57,919 nucleotides of DNA from Paramacrobiotus metropolitanus (GCF_019649055.1 NW_026570534.1:1-57919); one strand, 5' to 3'; positions 23,262 to 35,150 are shown, counted from the first letter of the stretch. The notes: generated by a model not told the origin, from the sequence alone. Numbers and translations: made by a program.

Positions 23262-24320
23262 CTACGGCCAGCAGGAGATAGGTGTCCGTCAGCGTCAACC
23301 CGATCCCGTTGAACACAGCGCTGATTTTGCAACAGAACCGGCGGACGTCGGGATCCACGCCCAGAATCTCCAACCAGTAGTCGTTGGCGTGGATGTGCTA
23401 GAGACCCGGCATGATTCCATAAAATCCTCCCTTATAAACGTATTCCATGTGATCCAACTACGAACAGCAGCAATGGTTTAGGTGAATGCCCGTAGCAGCT
23501 ATCCGAGCACACGTACGAACATACTGACAGACGGGCTTATATCCTCAAAGCCGGGCAACGTGGCGACAAATTGCGCCACAAGGGCTAGATCATCTTGGCG
23601 CTTCTCTGGCATTTTCACACGATCCAGTGATGTCTGCGCTTGATACTGGACAAGGAAAATGGTTGAATATTAAGCAATGGCCAAGCACATTTGTCCGCCT
23701 ACCACGGGCGGTGACTGTACCGGTAACTGTTGGGCTTCGTGGGTGGAGCCATGAAGGCGAAGAACACTGGTCTCCGTAGGCGCATTTCGTACGCCGTACC
23801 CATCGCGGCACCGGCTTTCTGCAGCATCCCGTCGCGGGAGCTGCGCACATCCCATGAGAACTCAGCGCATTAAAATGGACGGCAAGATTGGGCGAAATGT
23901 CGTTGCGACACTGATAAAGCCCTGGAAATTTGCAAAAAGTGTCTTTTTGTCGGCCTAAGCTCTGCAAAACAATTGTCAGCCACGGCAAACAGGTGAGGGG
24001 AACTGACCGCTTGACCGGACAACTTTGCAAAAAGCGGACCGAAAGGTCGTCTGGGTGGGCTGGAAATCCTCGGTAAAACACCCACGCAGCAGCTGCTGTA
24101 CTTCTCTTCGCTTTAGCTCCGCTTCAGACGCGGGTGAGGTCGATGCTGGCTTTGCTAGTGCTGGGTCTTCAGCTGACCTTTCCAAAGAATTACTTCGCCT
24201 GGAGCGGTTCCTGTCACCGTGTCCTTGAGTATTCTCCGTCACGAAAATATCATTGCATTTAGCCAGAAATCCGTATCGATCCATGAAATTAGCTGGCTGT
24301 CTCGCGCTCTTCAAAGGTGT
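23262..24320 (-). pseudogene. Nuclear-receptor ligand-binding-domain pseudogene
   Basis: Several blocks match, in order, the exons of the minus-strand gene at 47270-48708. These are: an N-terminal block (about 24320-24040, with LLRGCFTEDFQPTQTTF); a second block (about 23935-23690, QGFISVATTFRP then frameshifted); the helix-3 signature QFVATLPGFEDIS (about 23590-23520); and the helix 5-7 block (about 23455-23262) with ISAVFNGIGLTLTDTYLLL. Stops and frameshifts interrupt at least three of the blocks, and the last exon (helices 9-11) is missing. It is a dead paralogue. No DNA-binding domain is seen nearby. Confidence 0.75.
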
Positions 24321-24429
24321 CCACCCAAAAGGGAATGTTTATGGAAGTAAACTCCCAAACTATGTACAATAAATTGGCGTGAAAACGGTTTGCGCACGCA
24401 AAACCCGTTTGTTATCATGTGAAAGATTA

Positions 24430-24790
24430 AGATGCATTAAACGTTTAACCGCATGATGAATCCGTTGGACTGAACAGCATTTACTGTCAAGAAGTTTTAC
24501 AGTGAACCATTGTTCTCGTGTGGATAATGTACCAAACTCCTTGGCAGATGCAGCAGTTGTTTCGTTCCCCTTCTGTGTAGCAGATTTCTTGCTCTCCTGT
24601 GTAGCAAGTTACGATGTCCGCGGCTTCTAGATCTTACTGTGTCTCGTATCGCTCTTGTGACGTACTCTGTACGACCCAGGAACGATACCAGGCGCAGTAG
24701 ATTAACGCGTTGTTCTGTAAGAACGAAAAAAACAACTATAATTTGTATATAAATTGAGTTGATTAATATTCGTAATATGATCAACTTGTG
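24430..24790 (-). repeat. Diverged duplicate of 38850-39100
   Basis: The two segments share CTCCTTGGCAGATGCA, TGTTTCGTT..CCTTTTGTG, TCCGCGGC(C/T)TCTAGATC, ATACCAGGCGCAGTAGAT and ACAACTATAAT, in the same plus-strand orientation. In the other copy the minus strand keeps a 60-codon frame; here it is broken by insertions. Confidence 0.65.
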
Positions 24791-24849
24791 GAATTGCCGT
24801 GGAGGATGCAGTTGATAAATGTCAATTTAAAAAAGTATTACGTCATGCT

Positions 24850-24920
24850 TATGACGAGAATACTCCCGCGCTCTTAGTTGATACTAGCTGACCCCGCGCA
24901 AATTGCGCGGAATATTTATT
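24850..24920. repeat. Relic of the 18332-18982 element end
   Basis: ACGAGAATACTCCCGCGCT followed by TTGATACTAGCTGACCCCGC resembles the TIR at 18340-18400, and a GCGCAAATTGCGC palindrome follows. Confidence 0.4.
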
Positions 24921-25589
24921 GCAATGGACAGATCATAAGCCGTACAGAAATTAAAACCCCTGAGTGCAAGTAAGACTGCTAGGTGCTGTATGGGTTTTAT
25001 GGAAGAAGCCTAAACTCGACAAACATGCATGCGAGTACAATTAAACAAAGAAACCCGTAACGTCATTTTTCGAGCGCTTCATACACTGAAAATTATGGTA
25101 TGTAGTTATGTATAGAAATTATGTGTTTCTTGTACAGAAATCGGATGCATGTCTCGCTTGCTCCTCCGCGAGCTCCGCTCTCGCCGCAGCTCGGCGTCGC
25201 CTGCAGCTCCGCCTCCTAATACGCTATATAACGAAGAGGAAAAGTTCGAATTTTCAAAAATCCCTTGTTACTTAAAGATAATGAAGGATTCCACCTTATT
25301 TAATGATTCATGCAATTCGCGCCACATTCAACTTCAAAACGAACATACTGTAATTTGGATTCTGCTGCACCATGGTGGACAATGGGCATGCAGTGTCATA
25401 AACAAATTACGTAGAAGTTGTAGAAGTACACTCCAAACACCATGCGGATAAAACAGGACGCTGTACTTTGAAGCACTTATTTTAAAACGTCAAGTTGCCT
25501 TATTTGCCCGTTCTCGGACTGCGCTTTTACTGAAAACAAAAAATTTAAAAATTTTCCTTTCCTTTCACAAAATTTATTCGCAACACTTA

Positions 25590-25805
25590 TGTCCCTGTAT
25601 CGTCAGGACCGAATGAAATTCAGAATCACCGGCAAATGGCTATCCGAACTGCTTGTCCCCGTATCGTCAGGACCGAATGATCCGAATTGTTATAGTACAC
25701 CGAACTAGCCGGAGCCGATGTCAACGAAGTTCGAGGACGTCGCGTCATTTTAAAGGCCGTTAGATCGAGCACCTTTATCCCGTCGTGTCGGCACAAGGGT
25801 ACTTG
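25590..25805 (+). repeat. S repeat, left half (split by insertion)
   Basis: It shares GTATCGTCAGGACCGAATGA, a G.AGCCGGA...GTCA.CG.AGTT phrase and TTTAAAGGCCGTTAGAT with the full copy at 34700-35150 and the copy at 42640-42900. The copy stops at about 25805; the missing right half resumes at about 31855. Confidence 0.65.
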
Positions 25806-28527
25806 TAGTGTATGTAATATTAATCGTAAGTACTGGTAATACTTAATAGTACTACTCTAAACGCACTTTAAATGCGTTCTGTAAGATACAGAGCCGGAAA
25901 TTCTGTAACGATTTGATACCACCCCCTTACCGCTGATTGGACGCCCGAGTTAAAGTGTTCTGTATCTAGAAGGAACTCTGCTGGCTCCGTTAAGATACAG
26001 AACTCGCATTTCTTGCTAGGTTAAATTTATTTTTTGATGTGGATGCACAGTCCGCTGTAAGTCTAAGTCCTGTTTTTAATTTTCAAGTTTTGAGGGTGTA
26101 ATTAATGGGAATTTAATTGGTCCTATCGAATCAACTTTTCAGTTCTGCTTGGTTCACTGTTTTTAGCTGCTCCGACTGTGCATGTTTGAATTTGTAACGA
26201 TGGCAACAGGCAACTTCGCCATGGCCGTCAGCGCGAGGAATGGCAAAATTCCACCTCGGCGTACTTTACGTGCAATTTCCTTTCGCTTTTTCACCAGTCG
26301 TTTGATTTCTTCAACTTAACAAAACTTAAAATCGCCAGAAAAACAGAAAGGAAACGGCCACAAAATTGTTGTGAAAAATAAATCGTTGACCAATTCAACT
26401 ACGGTAACTGGGCGCCAGTGTTGGCCCGTTATAAAAAATCAACCTCCCGCCCGTTTCCGTCCCGTAAACCAGCCCTCCCGTACCGTTGCCCGTCCCGTTT
26501 GGCCAAAACGTTCCCGTTTCCCGGCCCGTCGTCCGACGGGCAAGTGTTTTTCGCTATCTTAAGCAAAGTCTTAACTGATTCATTTCGTTGCACAAACTTT
26601 AATTATTTCTCGCATGTACCGTTCACTCTACACCAGAAAGTTTGCGTTTACGCTTCGCAATATCACCACTAACGCGACTACGATTGACGCTACAAAACAG
26701 CAGCCGTTCAAAGTTTCTATCACCCATCTTCAATCTTCGGTTACTCAGAATTAAACCAGCCACGCTAAATACTCGTTCCACATCCGCCGTGGTGGCTGGT
26801 GCGCATAAGATCTGCTTCGCTAATACTGACAGTCGTGGAAATTTCTTCCCTTCCTCTCCTCCGTAAAAACTCAGCGGATTTTTCCCCATCCATTTAGACG
26901 ATAAATAGTTTTCTAACTCCGCTTCACAAGTCATCCGCGTCAAGCCGGTTCGAGTACTAGCAGCAGAATCATCAAGGAACAACAGCCAACCCGGACGTTC
27001 AAAATTTCAATTCTCTATATGAAAACATCAAATTATAATAAAAAATAAAGAAAAACTATTCGGTTGTGTTTTGCTATAATTTCACGAATTCTTACCAGCA
27101 GCAGCAGCACTGTCATTCGCCACAGGAACTTCGTTCATCATTCTCAGTAACAAAGTTCTTACGCGTTCTTCAGTCTTCGCCGGCTCGCTTGTTAAACGGC
27201 ACCAAAGCAGTTTATATTGCGGATCTAGAAACGTCGCAGCAAGATAGAGTTCATCCGTTTCCAATACGCCAAAGCGGGAGTTGATTTCGTCGTTCAGCTT
27301 TCGTATAAAGTCTCCTAACAAAGTAAAATCCGGGTTGCTCTTGCACGCGCGCAGATGATGTTTCAGACCGTAGATAATCGGAATCACCGCCCCAATAACC
27401 GGATATTCTGCCGTCTGAAGCAGTTTGAACGCTTCCTCAAAAACCGTCATCAGCTTTACAAAGGAACGCAGATATTCTTTGTGGGTAGTCTTCAAACGAT
27501 TATTCGGCTCTAATCCCGCGATATTCCAGTCTACTTTTACCGCTCTTTCGCACATTAGAAAGACAGAGTTCCAGCGCGTTTCATTACGGCTGACCAAAGT
27601 GCCCTTAAATGCTTTTTCCAGATGTGACAGCTGTAGTGGTGAGTGTTTGACCCGTGAAACGATTCCCGACAGACAATCAATCACGCTGTTCAGCGTTTCT
27701 GAAGTTTTCATGGCCGTCTTGATGCACAACTGCAGAGTATGTGCCACGCATCGCACCTTCAAAAATAACTTATTAAAACAGTCAGCATAAATGAAAGCTT
27801 GAAAGCAGACCGAATGCAGTGGCATGCACGTTCTTGTGCAATTGAAAATTTTTCGGTTAAATTTATTGCTAAACTTTCGAAAACAACAACGTTAATCTTT
27901 TCCAGCAAAGCATCACTATTAGTGTTTCATAAGCTGCACATGAAAATTGTCACATTACAAGTTAAAGTGAAACGTTTCACATACCGTTACTTTACGGTTT
28001 TGTAGCCGACAATAAGTTTTTCTCAACAGTGTATCAACTTCGTTCGCGATATCGCTTGTCAAATCGAGATCCTCTGGATCGATGTCGTCGAACGTGTCCG
28101 AATCCAAAAATGACCACATCCCATCTTCCGTCGCTTGTTCAAAAAATTCTACAAATAAAATCATTATTGTAACGTCTTCAGTAAATATTGCGGTTACGTG
28201 TTGCGAAAGTCATGTTCACCCACCTACCAAATTTCATAAATTAGACAATAAATTATGATAATAACAGCAACAAAACAGTAATAAATTAACAACTGCGCCA
28301 TGGCTTGCTAATAAACAAAACCATTAGTTAGTACCTTCTAAAGTATGGTTTCTATCAAGATCGTGCTCGCGCATAATAAATCCCGGGAAGATGTCGCTGA
28401 ATGCGTTCACAACGTTGCCGCCGTTGTCGGTTCCCATGTAATGGAGCAGATCTTTCAGGTTGTATTCGTCAATAACTTCCACAGCGATTTCGAAAATGTC
28501 GTGCGCGGTGTGCGTGCCTTCGAACCC

Positions 28528-29348
28528 ACCTGTGGAACGTTTCGTACCAAAGAAAAAAAGTGAATCGTTTTTTCGCTCCTTGTAGTCACAGTAGACATCT
28601 GTATACATGATGTAGACACCCTGTAGACCTATCGGTAGTCCCCTGGTTTCTTAGGATGAGTACCGCGTGTCTACAACGGTGTCTACAGGTTGTCTACGGA
28701 TGTCTACCGCTGTATACAGGCAGCCCTTCTTAGGTTCAGCTCGATACTCTGCCTGTATACACCGGTAGTCATCTGTAGACAGCCCGTAGACACCACTGTA
28801 GACACTGTAGTCACCTGGTTTCTTAGGCTTTTTTGGATGTTTACAGGGTGTCTACAGGTTGTCTACAGGGTGTCTACCGGCTGTCTACAGACGTCTACCG
28901 GTGTATACAGGCAGGCTTTCTTAGGTCCAGCTGGATGTTCTGCTGTATACATCTGTAGACGCACTGTAGGCAGCGCGTAAACACCCCTGTAGACATACTG
29001 TAGTCACCTGGTTTCTTAGGTTTCTTAGGTTTTCTTAGGATGTATACAGGTTGTCTACAGGCTGTCCACAGCATGTCTACAGGTTGTCTACAGATGTCTA
29101 CCGCTGTATACAGATAGTTCTTCTTAGCACCAGCTCGATACTCTGCCTTTATACACCGGTAGTCATCTGTAGACAGCCCGTAGACACCACTGTAGACATA
29201 CTGTAGCCACCTGGTTTCTTAGGTTTTCTTAGGATGTATACAGGTTGTCTACAGGGAGTCTACAGGTTGTCTACGGATGACTACAGTGACTACAAGAAGG
29301 AAAAAAACGTTCCAGTTTTTTTCTTTGGTACGAAACGTTCCATATATA
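28528..29348. mobile_element. 821-bp nested TIR element inside the hAT transposase
   Basis: Inverted ends share GGAACGTTTCGTACCAAAGA (about 28534 onwards, and ending about 29342). The flanking direct repeat is TCGAACC(C/G), 28520-28527 and 29349-29356, 7 of 8 identical. Removing the block and one repeat restores continuity between the GCHRF and GTHTAHDI parts of the transposase. The interior is a minisatellite with no coding capacity. Confidence 0.7.
28605..29290. repeat. Minisatellite of TGTCTACAGG / TGTAGACA units
   Basis: Roughly three higher-order units of about 190-240 bp, each made of TGTCTACAG-type decamers in both orientations, a CTGTATACAGGCAG phrase, and a spacer with CCTGGTTTCTTAGG and the TTTCTTAGG nonamer. 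It fills the nested 821-bp element. Confidence 0.7.
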
Positions 29349-30140
29349 TCGAACCGATGGCATCCAAGAAGAAAGTTACGCAACTGAAATTCTTCACCCA
29401 CGAACGAGACGCTGAACGCGATATACGCATGGGTACGTTTACTTGTCCAAATGTCGACATTCACCGCGACAGATGTGGCTTTCGATAGTAACTTCTTAAT
29501 TTTTTCCTTCACGCTTTTTTCCATATCCGGAATGAGTTTTCGTATCAAAAGCCGACGATGGGGCCACTAAAATAACAATACAACCTGTCAACTTCTCAGA
29601 AGATAGTATCCTGCAACGTTGCGTATGTACAGTATTGCGATTTTGCCGTGTTGAGAAGTACTTATGTCTTACGATTCAGCATTTTTATCAACTGAGCTTT
29701 ATTTTTGTGTTGCTCGTAGTTAAGGACAGAATTTACCTTTAATTTCGAATCGCCAATCTTGATAGCTTTGTCGAATAACGGATGAGTTAGCGCATTCGCT
29801 GACATAAGCGTCTCGACGAGTATTTCGGCCACCGTTTCTTTCAGCTTGACCTGCTTAACGTGATTTTTATGGTACAGTTCCACTTTCTTAATCTCCGGTG
29901 CAAACATTTCAAGAGTCGGCTGGGATCCACTCTGTTGGCAGCAGGTGAGTTGAGGTTTGATAAAGCTCGGAGCACAGACTACGAAAAACAATATGCAGAA
30001 ATAGAATAATAAATGCACTAATATAACTCGTCGAAGACCAAAAAGTAATCCCAAATCACCCAGTCCTATGTCTCCGCTTACTGCACCGAGTAGCACGACC
30101 GAAACGTGTACAGAGATATGCCAGTGCACCACATCATGAT

Positions 30141-30620
30141 TGCGCAATAAAATTCGTGACGGTGAAGATTTGACGCTGTTATAGACACATATGCTATAAC
30201 TCAAATTTTCAAAATTCATAACTTTGTTAATTTTCGCGTTAATGTTTTTTGAATATGCTTTAAAAATACAGAATAATATATACTAGTAGGCATAACAAAT
30301 GTTTTTTTCGATTTTTATTTTAGGGTTGCGCACTATGTGCCTACGTAATTAGCATGGCTGTCTATGGAGAAGTCATTTAATTTGATTTAAAGATTTCTCG
30401 TAGGCGGCTATGTTAACCACGTATGCTCTCAGTGCCAAACCTTAAGACGGAAACAGAAAAAATCGTTTTGCCTAATAGTAGATATTATTCTATATTTTAA
30501 AGCATACTCACAAAACATTAACGCGAAAATTAACAAAGTTATGAATTTTTGAAAATTTAAGTTATAGCATATGTCTATGGGCCAGCGTCAAATCTTCACC
30601 GTCACAATTTTAATCATCAT
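30141..30620. repeat. Inverted duplication inside the hAT element
   Basis: 30141-30310 is the reverse complement of about 30440-30620. Shared blocks include GTGACGGTGAAGATTTGACG, AGTTATAGCATATGT-type sequence and AACTTTGTTAATTTTCGCGT. It lies exactly between the minus-strand transposase body and the oppositely oriented N-terminal part. Confidence 0.75.
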
Positions 30621-30649
30621 GATGTACTGCACATATCTCTACACCCAAC

Positions 30650-31132
30650 GCGATCTGTACTCCCAAAATTTCAGGGAAAAAGTATTTCTTCGAGTTTTTT
30701 AAGGACCGAAAGGAATCGAAAGAAGTCAGAGGCTCCGGAGGCCGTACGTACAACATATGTGAAGGCATCTGCAAATTCTGCACCAAGAAACCCGTGAAAG
30801 TTACTGGCTCGGATACTTTTAAGCCGTTCAAAGACCACATCGACCGGCATCACCAGAAAGATGAGGTACATATACCTAAAGCTTCCGTTACTTGATGACT
30901 TTCTGTTCACGGTAAACCATGCTTTTCGCAGGGGCTCGGCGGCAACATTTGCACGTCCTCGTCGTCCGAATCCACGGCCACGGACGCCATCGCTAACTGG
31001 CTACTCGCTTTCGATGGGAACACAGATCTCAGATGCCGTACAACTCCAGAATCAAATCACGCATGCGAATTCAGCATTTTTGGTGTACACATTCAGAATT
31101 GCAGAACTTTTCTTCAAATTAATACTGTATAA
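30650..31132 (+). pseudogene. BED-finger-like N-terminal part of hAT transposase, inverted
   Basis: The plus strand reads a frame ending at donor 30865|GTACAT with ICKFCTKKPVKV, then HIDRHHQKDE: a C..C ... H...H pattern fitting a BED zinc finger, the DNA-binding N-terminus of many hAT transposases. A 66-bp intron (30866-30931) joins it in frame to a Ser-rich exon starting GGNICTSSSS that ends at TAA 31130. The transposase body is on the other strand (26623-29960), so the finger cannot be translated with it as arranged. Confidence 0.6.
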
Positions 31133-31854
31133 ATTTGCACTGGTTTAAGCTGCAGCAGCGTGTTATTACGAAATGACGTTAAGAGATGTGAGATCCATTT
31201 CAACCACTGCTTAGCGCTTACTGTGTACTGTGCAAGTGTATAATAAGTAAGTCACTGTTAGCATTCTGCCAAACTGCCATTTACCATTTCCAACTTAACT
31301 GTGATGGTAAGCGATTAATTAGTATGTACTATGTACAAGTGGTAAACAACACGCTAGTACAAAACGCAAAAATTAATTTTATTTATTTTGTGTTTTTTTA
31401 TCAAACGGAAACGGAAACGGGATTTTTCCCGTAAGATCGCTCATCCAATTCCCGGCCCGGCCCGTTCCGTAAAGCGTGTGTCCCGTTCCCGTAATTCTAC
31501 GGGAACGGGCAACGGAACGGGAGAATTTTCCGTTAGTTTCCGGTCCCGTTAAAAAACGGGCCAACACTGCTGGGCGCTGTTAGAGTCCGTGGTCTCGTTG
31601 CTCTGCAACGCTTTATAAGATTCAGCGCGCGCTGTACCATTGGTAGATTCACTTTTACAGAAATCCCGGCTCTGTATCTTACAGAACGCATTTAAAGTGC
31701 GTTTCGAGTAGTACTAATATGTGCTTAGCTACGTTGCATTAGATGTGAGTTTACCTCCTGTTTTCTTATGTTTACATAATTATTCATTCTATCATCAGCC
31801 AAGCTGGCGTATACATTTAATAAATACATATATATTAGATACTTCACAGTACTC

Positions 31855-32110
31855 CATCCAACGGCCATTAGGATTGGATACCCTAATCCTCACCATCCTC
31901 GGGATCAGCGTCAAGTCAACTCCACCGGCTTCGTGGGGTGATTCAGGGCCCATTTTTACAGTTTATGACAAGAGGTGCCTTCTGTAATAGATTTACCATT
32001 GATTAGCTTTTATGTGTTTTTTCTTGCATATCTGTTCAAATTATTTTTACATTAATTCATTATAAAATTTGTGTAATTCTGTAAACATGTACTCCGTATG
32101 TACAGGAATT
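31855..32110 (+). repeat. S repeat, right half
   Basis: CCATCCAACGGCC, CTCGGGATCAGCGTCAAGTC, then CTTCGTGGGGTGATTCAGGG and a T-rich tail with CATTATAAAATTTGTG. It aligns with the right half of the copy at 34700-35150 and the tail at 46450-46640. Confidence 0.65.
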
Positions 32111-33400
32111 CAGATGTGCAATGCACTTTGCAGCAAAGCTTCGGAAAGATCGGATAATAATTATTATCTGAATTTCTTCCGCTTAACCTTTTTGTCCGTA
32201 ATAATCTACTACACTTTCCGCTTTTAATGTGTACGTATCCATAGTGCAAGGGAGCCGTTTTCCATGCTATACAAATATGCACCTTTGAAGGCTGCCTAAA
32301 AAATTCATTAAAAATAGTCAGAGAAAAAATTTTGAAGTGCGGGAAGATTGCACCGATGGGTGTCGTTCCCGCTAATAAACTTAACCAGTACTACCGCGAC
32401 CAACCGGCATGTATCCGCGCTCTGTTTTTCCCCTGCTGCGACGTGAGTTCTGCCTGGTATAAGGTTACGCGAAATAATTTTCACAGTGGCGTAACACTTA
32501 CGGTTAGAGTACAGTATAGAAACTACCGGGTAGTGTCATACAGGTACATATTTAATGGCAGTTATTGTCGCTAAAGTGCAATCGGAGGTTGCCATGTGAG
32601 ATTTTTCGTGCATTTTTGCTTCGAACAAAGTTTAGTTCGAAGTTATCCTTTGAAGCGAATCTCACCCGCCACACGCGCGTATCTGGTAGTTTGGTTTATC
32701 AATAATAAAAGGGTCTGGATGCGAACGGTTACACAAGCGGAAATAGGAAGAAGGGGGAGTTTTTCTAAACGGCACTATTTGTGACAAAGGGCGTTAGAAA
32801 TGTTTTCAATTATGACGTTACAACAGTGACAACGCTATAAGTTTACAACTATAGAAGGTTTTCGATTTAATTACGAAACGCTTGCGGGCGGGTACCTCAG
32901 TTTTGTTTGCAGTTTGCATTTTGCACTGAGGATACATATATTCAAAGCCGTGAATTTTGGCGTTACGTAATTTATGGATGGCACCTAAGCGTGTGTGTGC
33001 TGCGAACATTTTACCGGTTCAAAATTCGAAAGCGGCCATAGCCGGCTAGCGGATGTGCAACAGAACGAGAGGACAGAGATTGAAAAAGATAAGTAAGTAC
33101 TATGTACCTAAAGGCTAAAACGGGTTCTGTTTTTCCAGTCACGCTGATCACACGACTGCCACACATGCTCATGAACTGAGAATTTCTGCTTAATACTTTC
33201 AGTGCTACAGTTGCCAGGAAACTTGCCGATCCGAACTTATACCATCATTCGAGCTGGCCTGCCTATTTTCGGATTTAGTCCGCAATATTTTGCCACTTCA
33301 TCATTTTGCAGTTCGCTGTTTCGATTTCTCTGTCGTCTTACAGTATAATAGACTCTTCTACATTCCCGTAATTGAAGCCACTATGCGACAGGGCCGGAAG
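32110..33400. other. No gene recognised
   Basis: Short frames only, for example around 32332-32574, without family resemblance. I see no inverted repeats or splice-supported exons. Confidence 0.4.
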
Positions 33401-34540
33401 TTAGTCGTAAGTACTACGTAAAGTACCGTAAAGAAACCTAATTTCATCTCTGTTGTTTTCATGAGAGTATAGAGTAATAAAATTTAAAAGTAAGCCACTT
33501 TGTTTGCGACCTTTCACTACCTCTTACCCAACCATTCGCACTACAATTTATTCGATAAACTTACTTTCGAGAAATATTTTTCAGTCTAATTTCCAAATTG
33601 ATTTGTAATTTCCTGAATCCGGAAGAAAATCCAGATTACTGACAAAAATTCTTATGAGTTATGAGTCAAAGTAATATGAATTAAAAATTCTTATGAATTA
33701 TGAGTCAAAATAATTTCCAAAAGAATTTTAAATTAATTTTCCAGGTAGGTTTCCGAATCTCTGAAAAAAACTTGAGAATTATTTCTGCAGTTCCAAAATA
33801 ATTACCAGTTTAATTAAAGAAATAATTCGAAACTAAATTTACGATTTTCCAAACTGATTTCCAAAGAATTATCAAATAAATTTTAAATAAAATTGTATTT
33901 TAGGGTTTTTAACTGGAGTTCTTTATATTTTTGAATAAGTTCATAAATTTCTATGCAGGTTTGCAGTTTACTTTCCAAATGTTCGTGTTAGTTTTAACAT
34001 TTCAATGGGTAATGCATGTCAAAGTAAAGCCAATTAAATAATTTAATTCAAAAAATTTTAAGCCAATTCAGTAAAGTATACGGCTTTTGAATTTATTTGA
34101 TTTCCGAGTTATTTTCTGCTTTATTGAAAATCATTCGTGTTTCCCAACAACGTTTCAGTTTTTCTACCAGTTTTGGAATTAAGCTTTAAAGCAACAAAAT
34201 AATAAAGCAATTGTAAGAAATTATCGAAAAATAATGGCAATGGAAATAATCCGAGGAATATTTGTTGTTTCGTCATATGTACATACAATATCTTTGAATT
34301 ACGTATGTGATTTCCGAATTTTGCAAGATATCAAAAAAGGAAATTCTAAAATATTCGAAAATTTCTAAATAATCCAGCGTTATTTTTTAATATTTGAAAA
34401 TTTTCCAGCAGTTTTCGGACTAGTTTTCAAATTTATTTAGCAAATAATTTTCTGATTTTTTGTTAATGGAGTGAAAGGCTGCAAACGGCGTTGTAACTTA
34501 AATTTATAACCGGCTCACCTGTTATAGTGGTTATAGTGGA
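33400..34540. repeat. AT-rich degenerate repeat tract
   Basis: Repeated variants of TTTTCCAAATTGATTTCC, GAATTTT and AATTATT in loose tandem. A similar tract at about 41760-42080 also precedes a U repeat, so the tract belongs to the same composite repeat. Confidence 0.5.
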
Positions 34541-34549
34541 GGATATAGT

Positions 34550-35150
34550 AATGGCGGCCATGATGTACAATCGGAATGTCGACCTTATAAATTTCACGCC
34601 GCTGCGTCAGAATTATCAGGTCATCTTGCCGAATGCGGCGGGATCCCTTCGGCCAGGAGGCCATGACCCGTCAAAATAAATTTTGGTAGTCTATCGTCTA
34701 TTCCAATAGCTTGTCTTTCTGTTATCAAGACCGAAGGATTCCATCCCATCGAATCAGCCGGGCAGATGTCAGCGGAGTTCGGCGACGACACGTCCTTTTA
34801 AAGGCCATAAGATGGTGTAGTTATGCCCCGTGGCGACACGGTCTCGGGACAAAGCTATGCCATCCGACGACCTTAAGGTTCGGATACCTTTATCCTCAGC
34901 GTCCTCGGGATCAGCGTCAAGTCAAATCCACGAAGCCGGTGGAGCGGAGACTGACGTCGTAGAGCGCAAACTGACGTCGTCAACCTGTGCTCCACCGGCG
35001 ACACGTGGAGAGAATCAGCGCCCCGTTTAGTTCACTTTAATAACATTGCTGCCTTTTGTAATAAATTTACCATTACTTAGTCTTTCGGTTTTTGTTTTGC
35101 AAATCTGTTTAAATTATTTTCAAAAAAGGTCATTATAAGATTTGTGAAAT
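34550..35150 (+). repeat. U-S composite repeat, full copy
   Basis: The U part (34560-34690: TGTACAATCGGAA.GTCGACC, GCCGCTGCGTCAGAATTATC) matches 42115-42235. The S part (34700-35150) contains ATCAGCC..GCAGATGTCAGC, TTTTAAAGGCCATAAGATGG, CTCGGGATCAGCGTCAAGTC and a T-rich tail, and serves as the reference for split and partial copies elsewhere in the window. Confidence 0.65.

Larger units (their letters stand above)
26623..29960 (-). pseudogene. hAT-family transposase, interrupted
   Basis: Cut-and-paste DNA transposase of the hAT superfamily. In transcription order: a block starting near 29960 with SGSQPTLEMFAP; an exon at about 29548-29360 with VNVDIWTS (first catalytic Asp); then, past the nested insertion, 28520-28330 with HYMGTDNGGNVV (second Asp). 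Next are an acidic exon at about 28150-28000, an exon at about 27765-27090 starting at VRCVAHTLQLC (conserved C..H), and the C-terminal dimerisation domain at about 26990-26623 with ATTADVERVFSVAGLILSNR. Introns show GT-AG ends (for example the donor at about 27090, GCTG|GTAAGA). The frame is open on both sides of the 821-bp insertion, suggesting that the insertion is recent. The BED finger expected upstream is found inverted on the plus strand. Confidence 0.85.
26416..31569. mobile_element. hAT transposon, 5154 bp, with 8-bp TSD
   Basis: The ends are CAGTGTTGGCCCGTT (26416) and AACGGGCCAACACTG (ends 31569), a classic hAT terminus. The 8-bp direct repeat CTGGGCGC flanks both ends (26408-26415 and 31570-31577). 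Subterminal zones (26440-26545 and 31400-31565) are full of CCCGT(T/C)CC repeats in both orientations, probable transposase-binding sites. It encodes a recognisable transposase on the minus strand, disrupted by a nested element and by an inverted 5' part. Confidence 0.9.
25806..31854. mobile_element. TIR element F, itself interrupted by a hAT transposon
   Basis: The block separates two halves of an S repeat. Its strongest inverted match is AGTACTACTCTAAACGCAC...GCGTTCTGTAAGATACAGAG at 25849-25900 against about 31655-31717; weaker matching (GTACT...GTATGTAATAT) extends to about 25800 and 31855. Without the 5.15-kb hAT inside, it would be about 0.9 kb and non-coding. A further internal pair of TTCTGTATCT / AAGATACAGAAC lies at 25955-26010. 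Confidence 0.6.
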
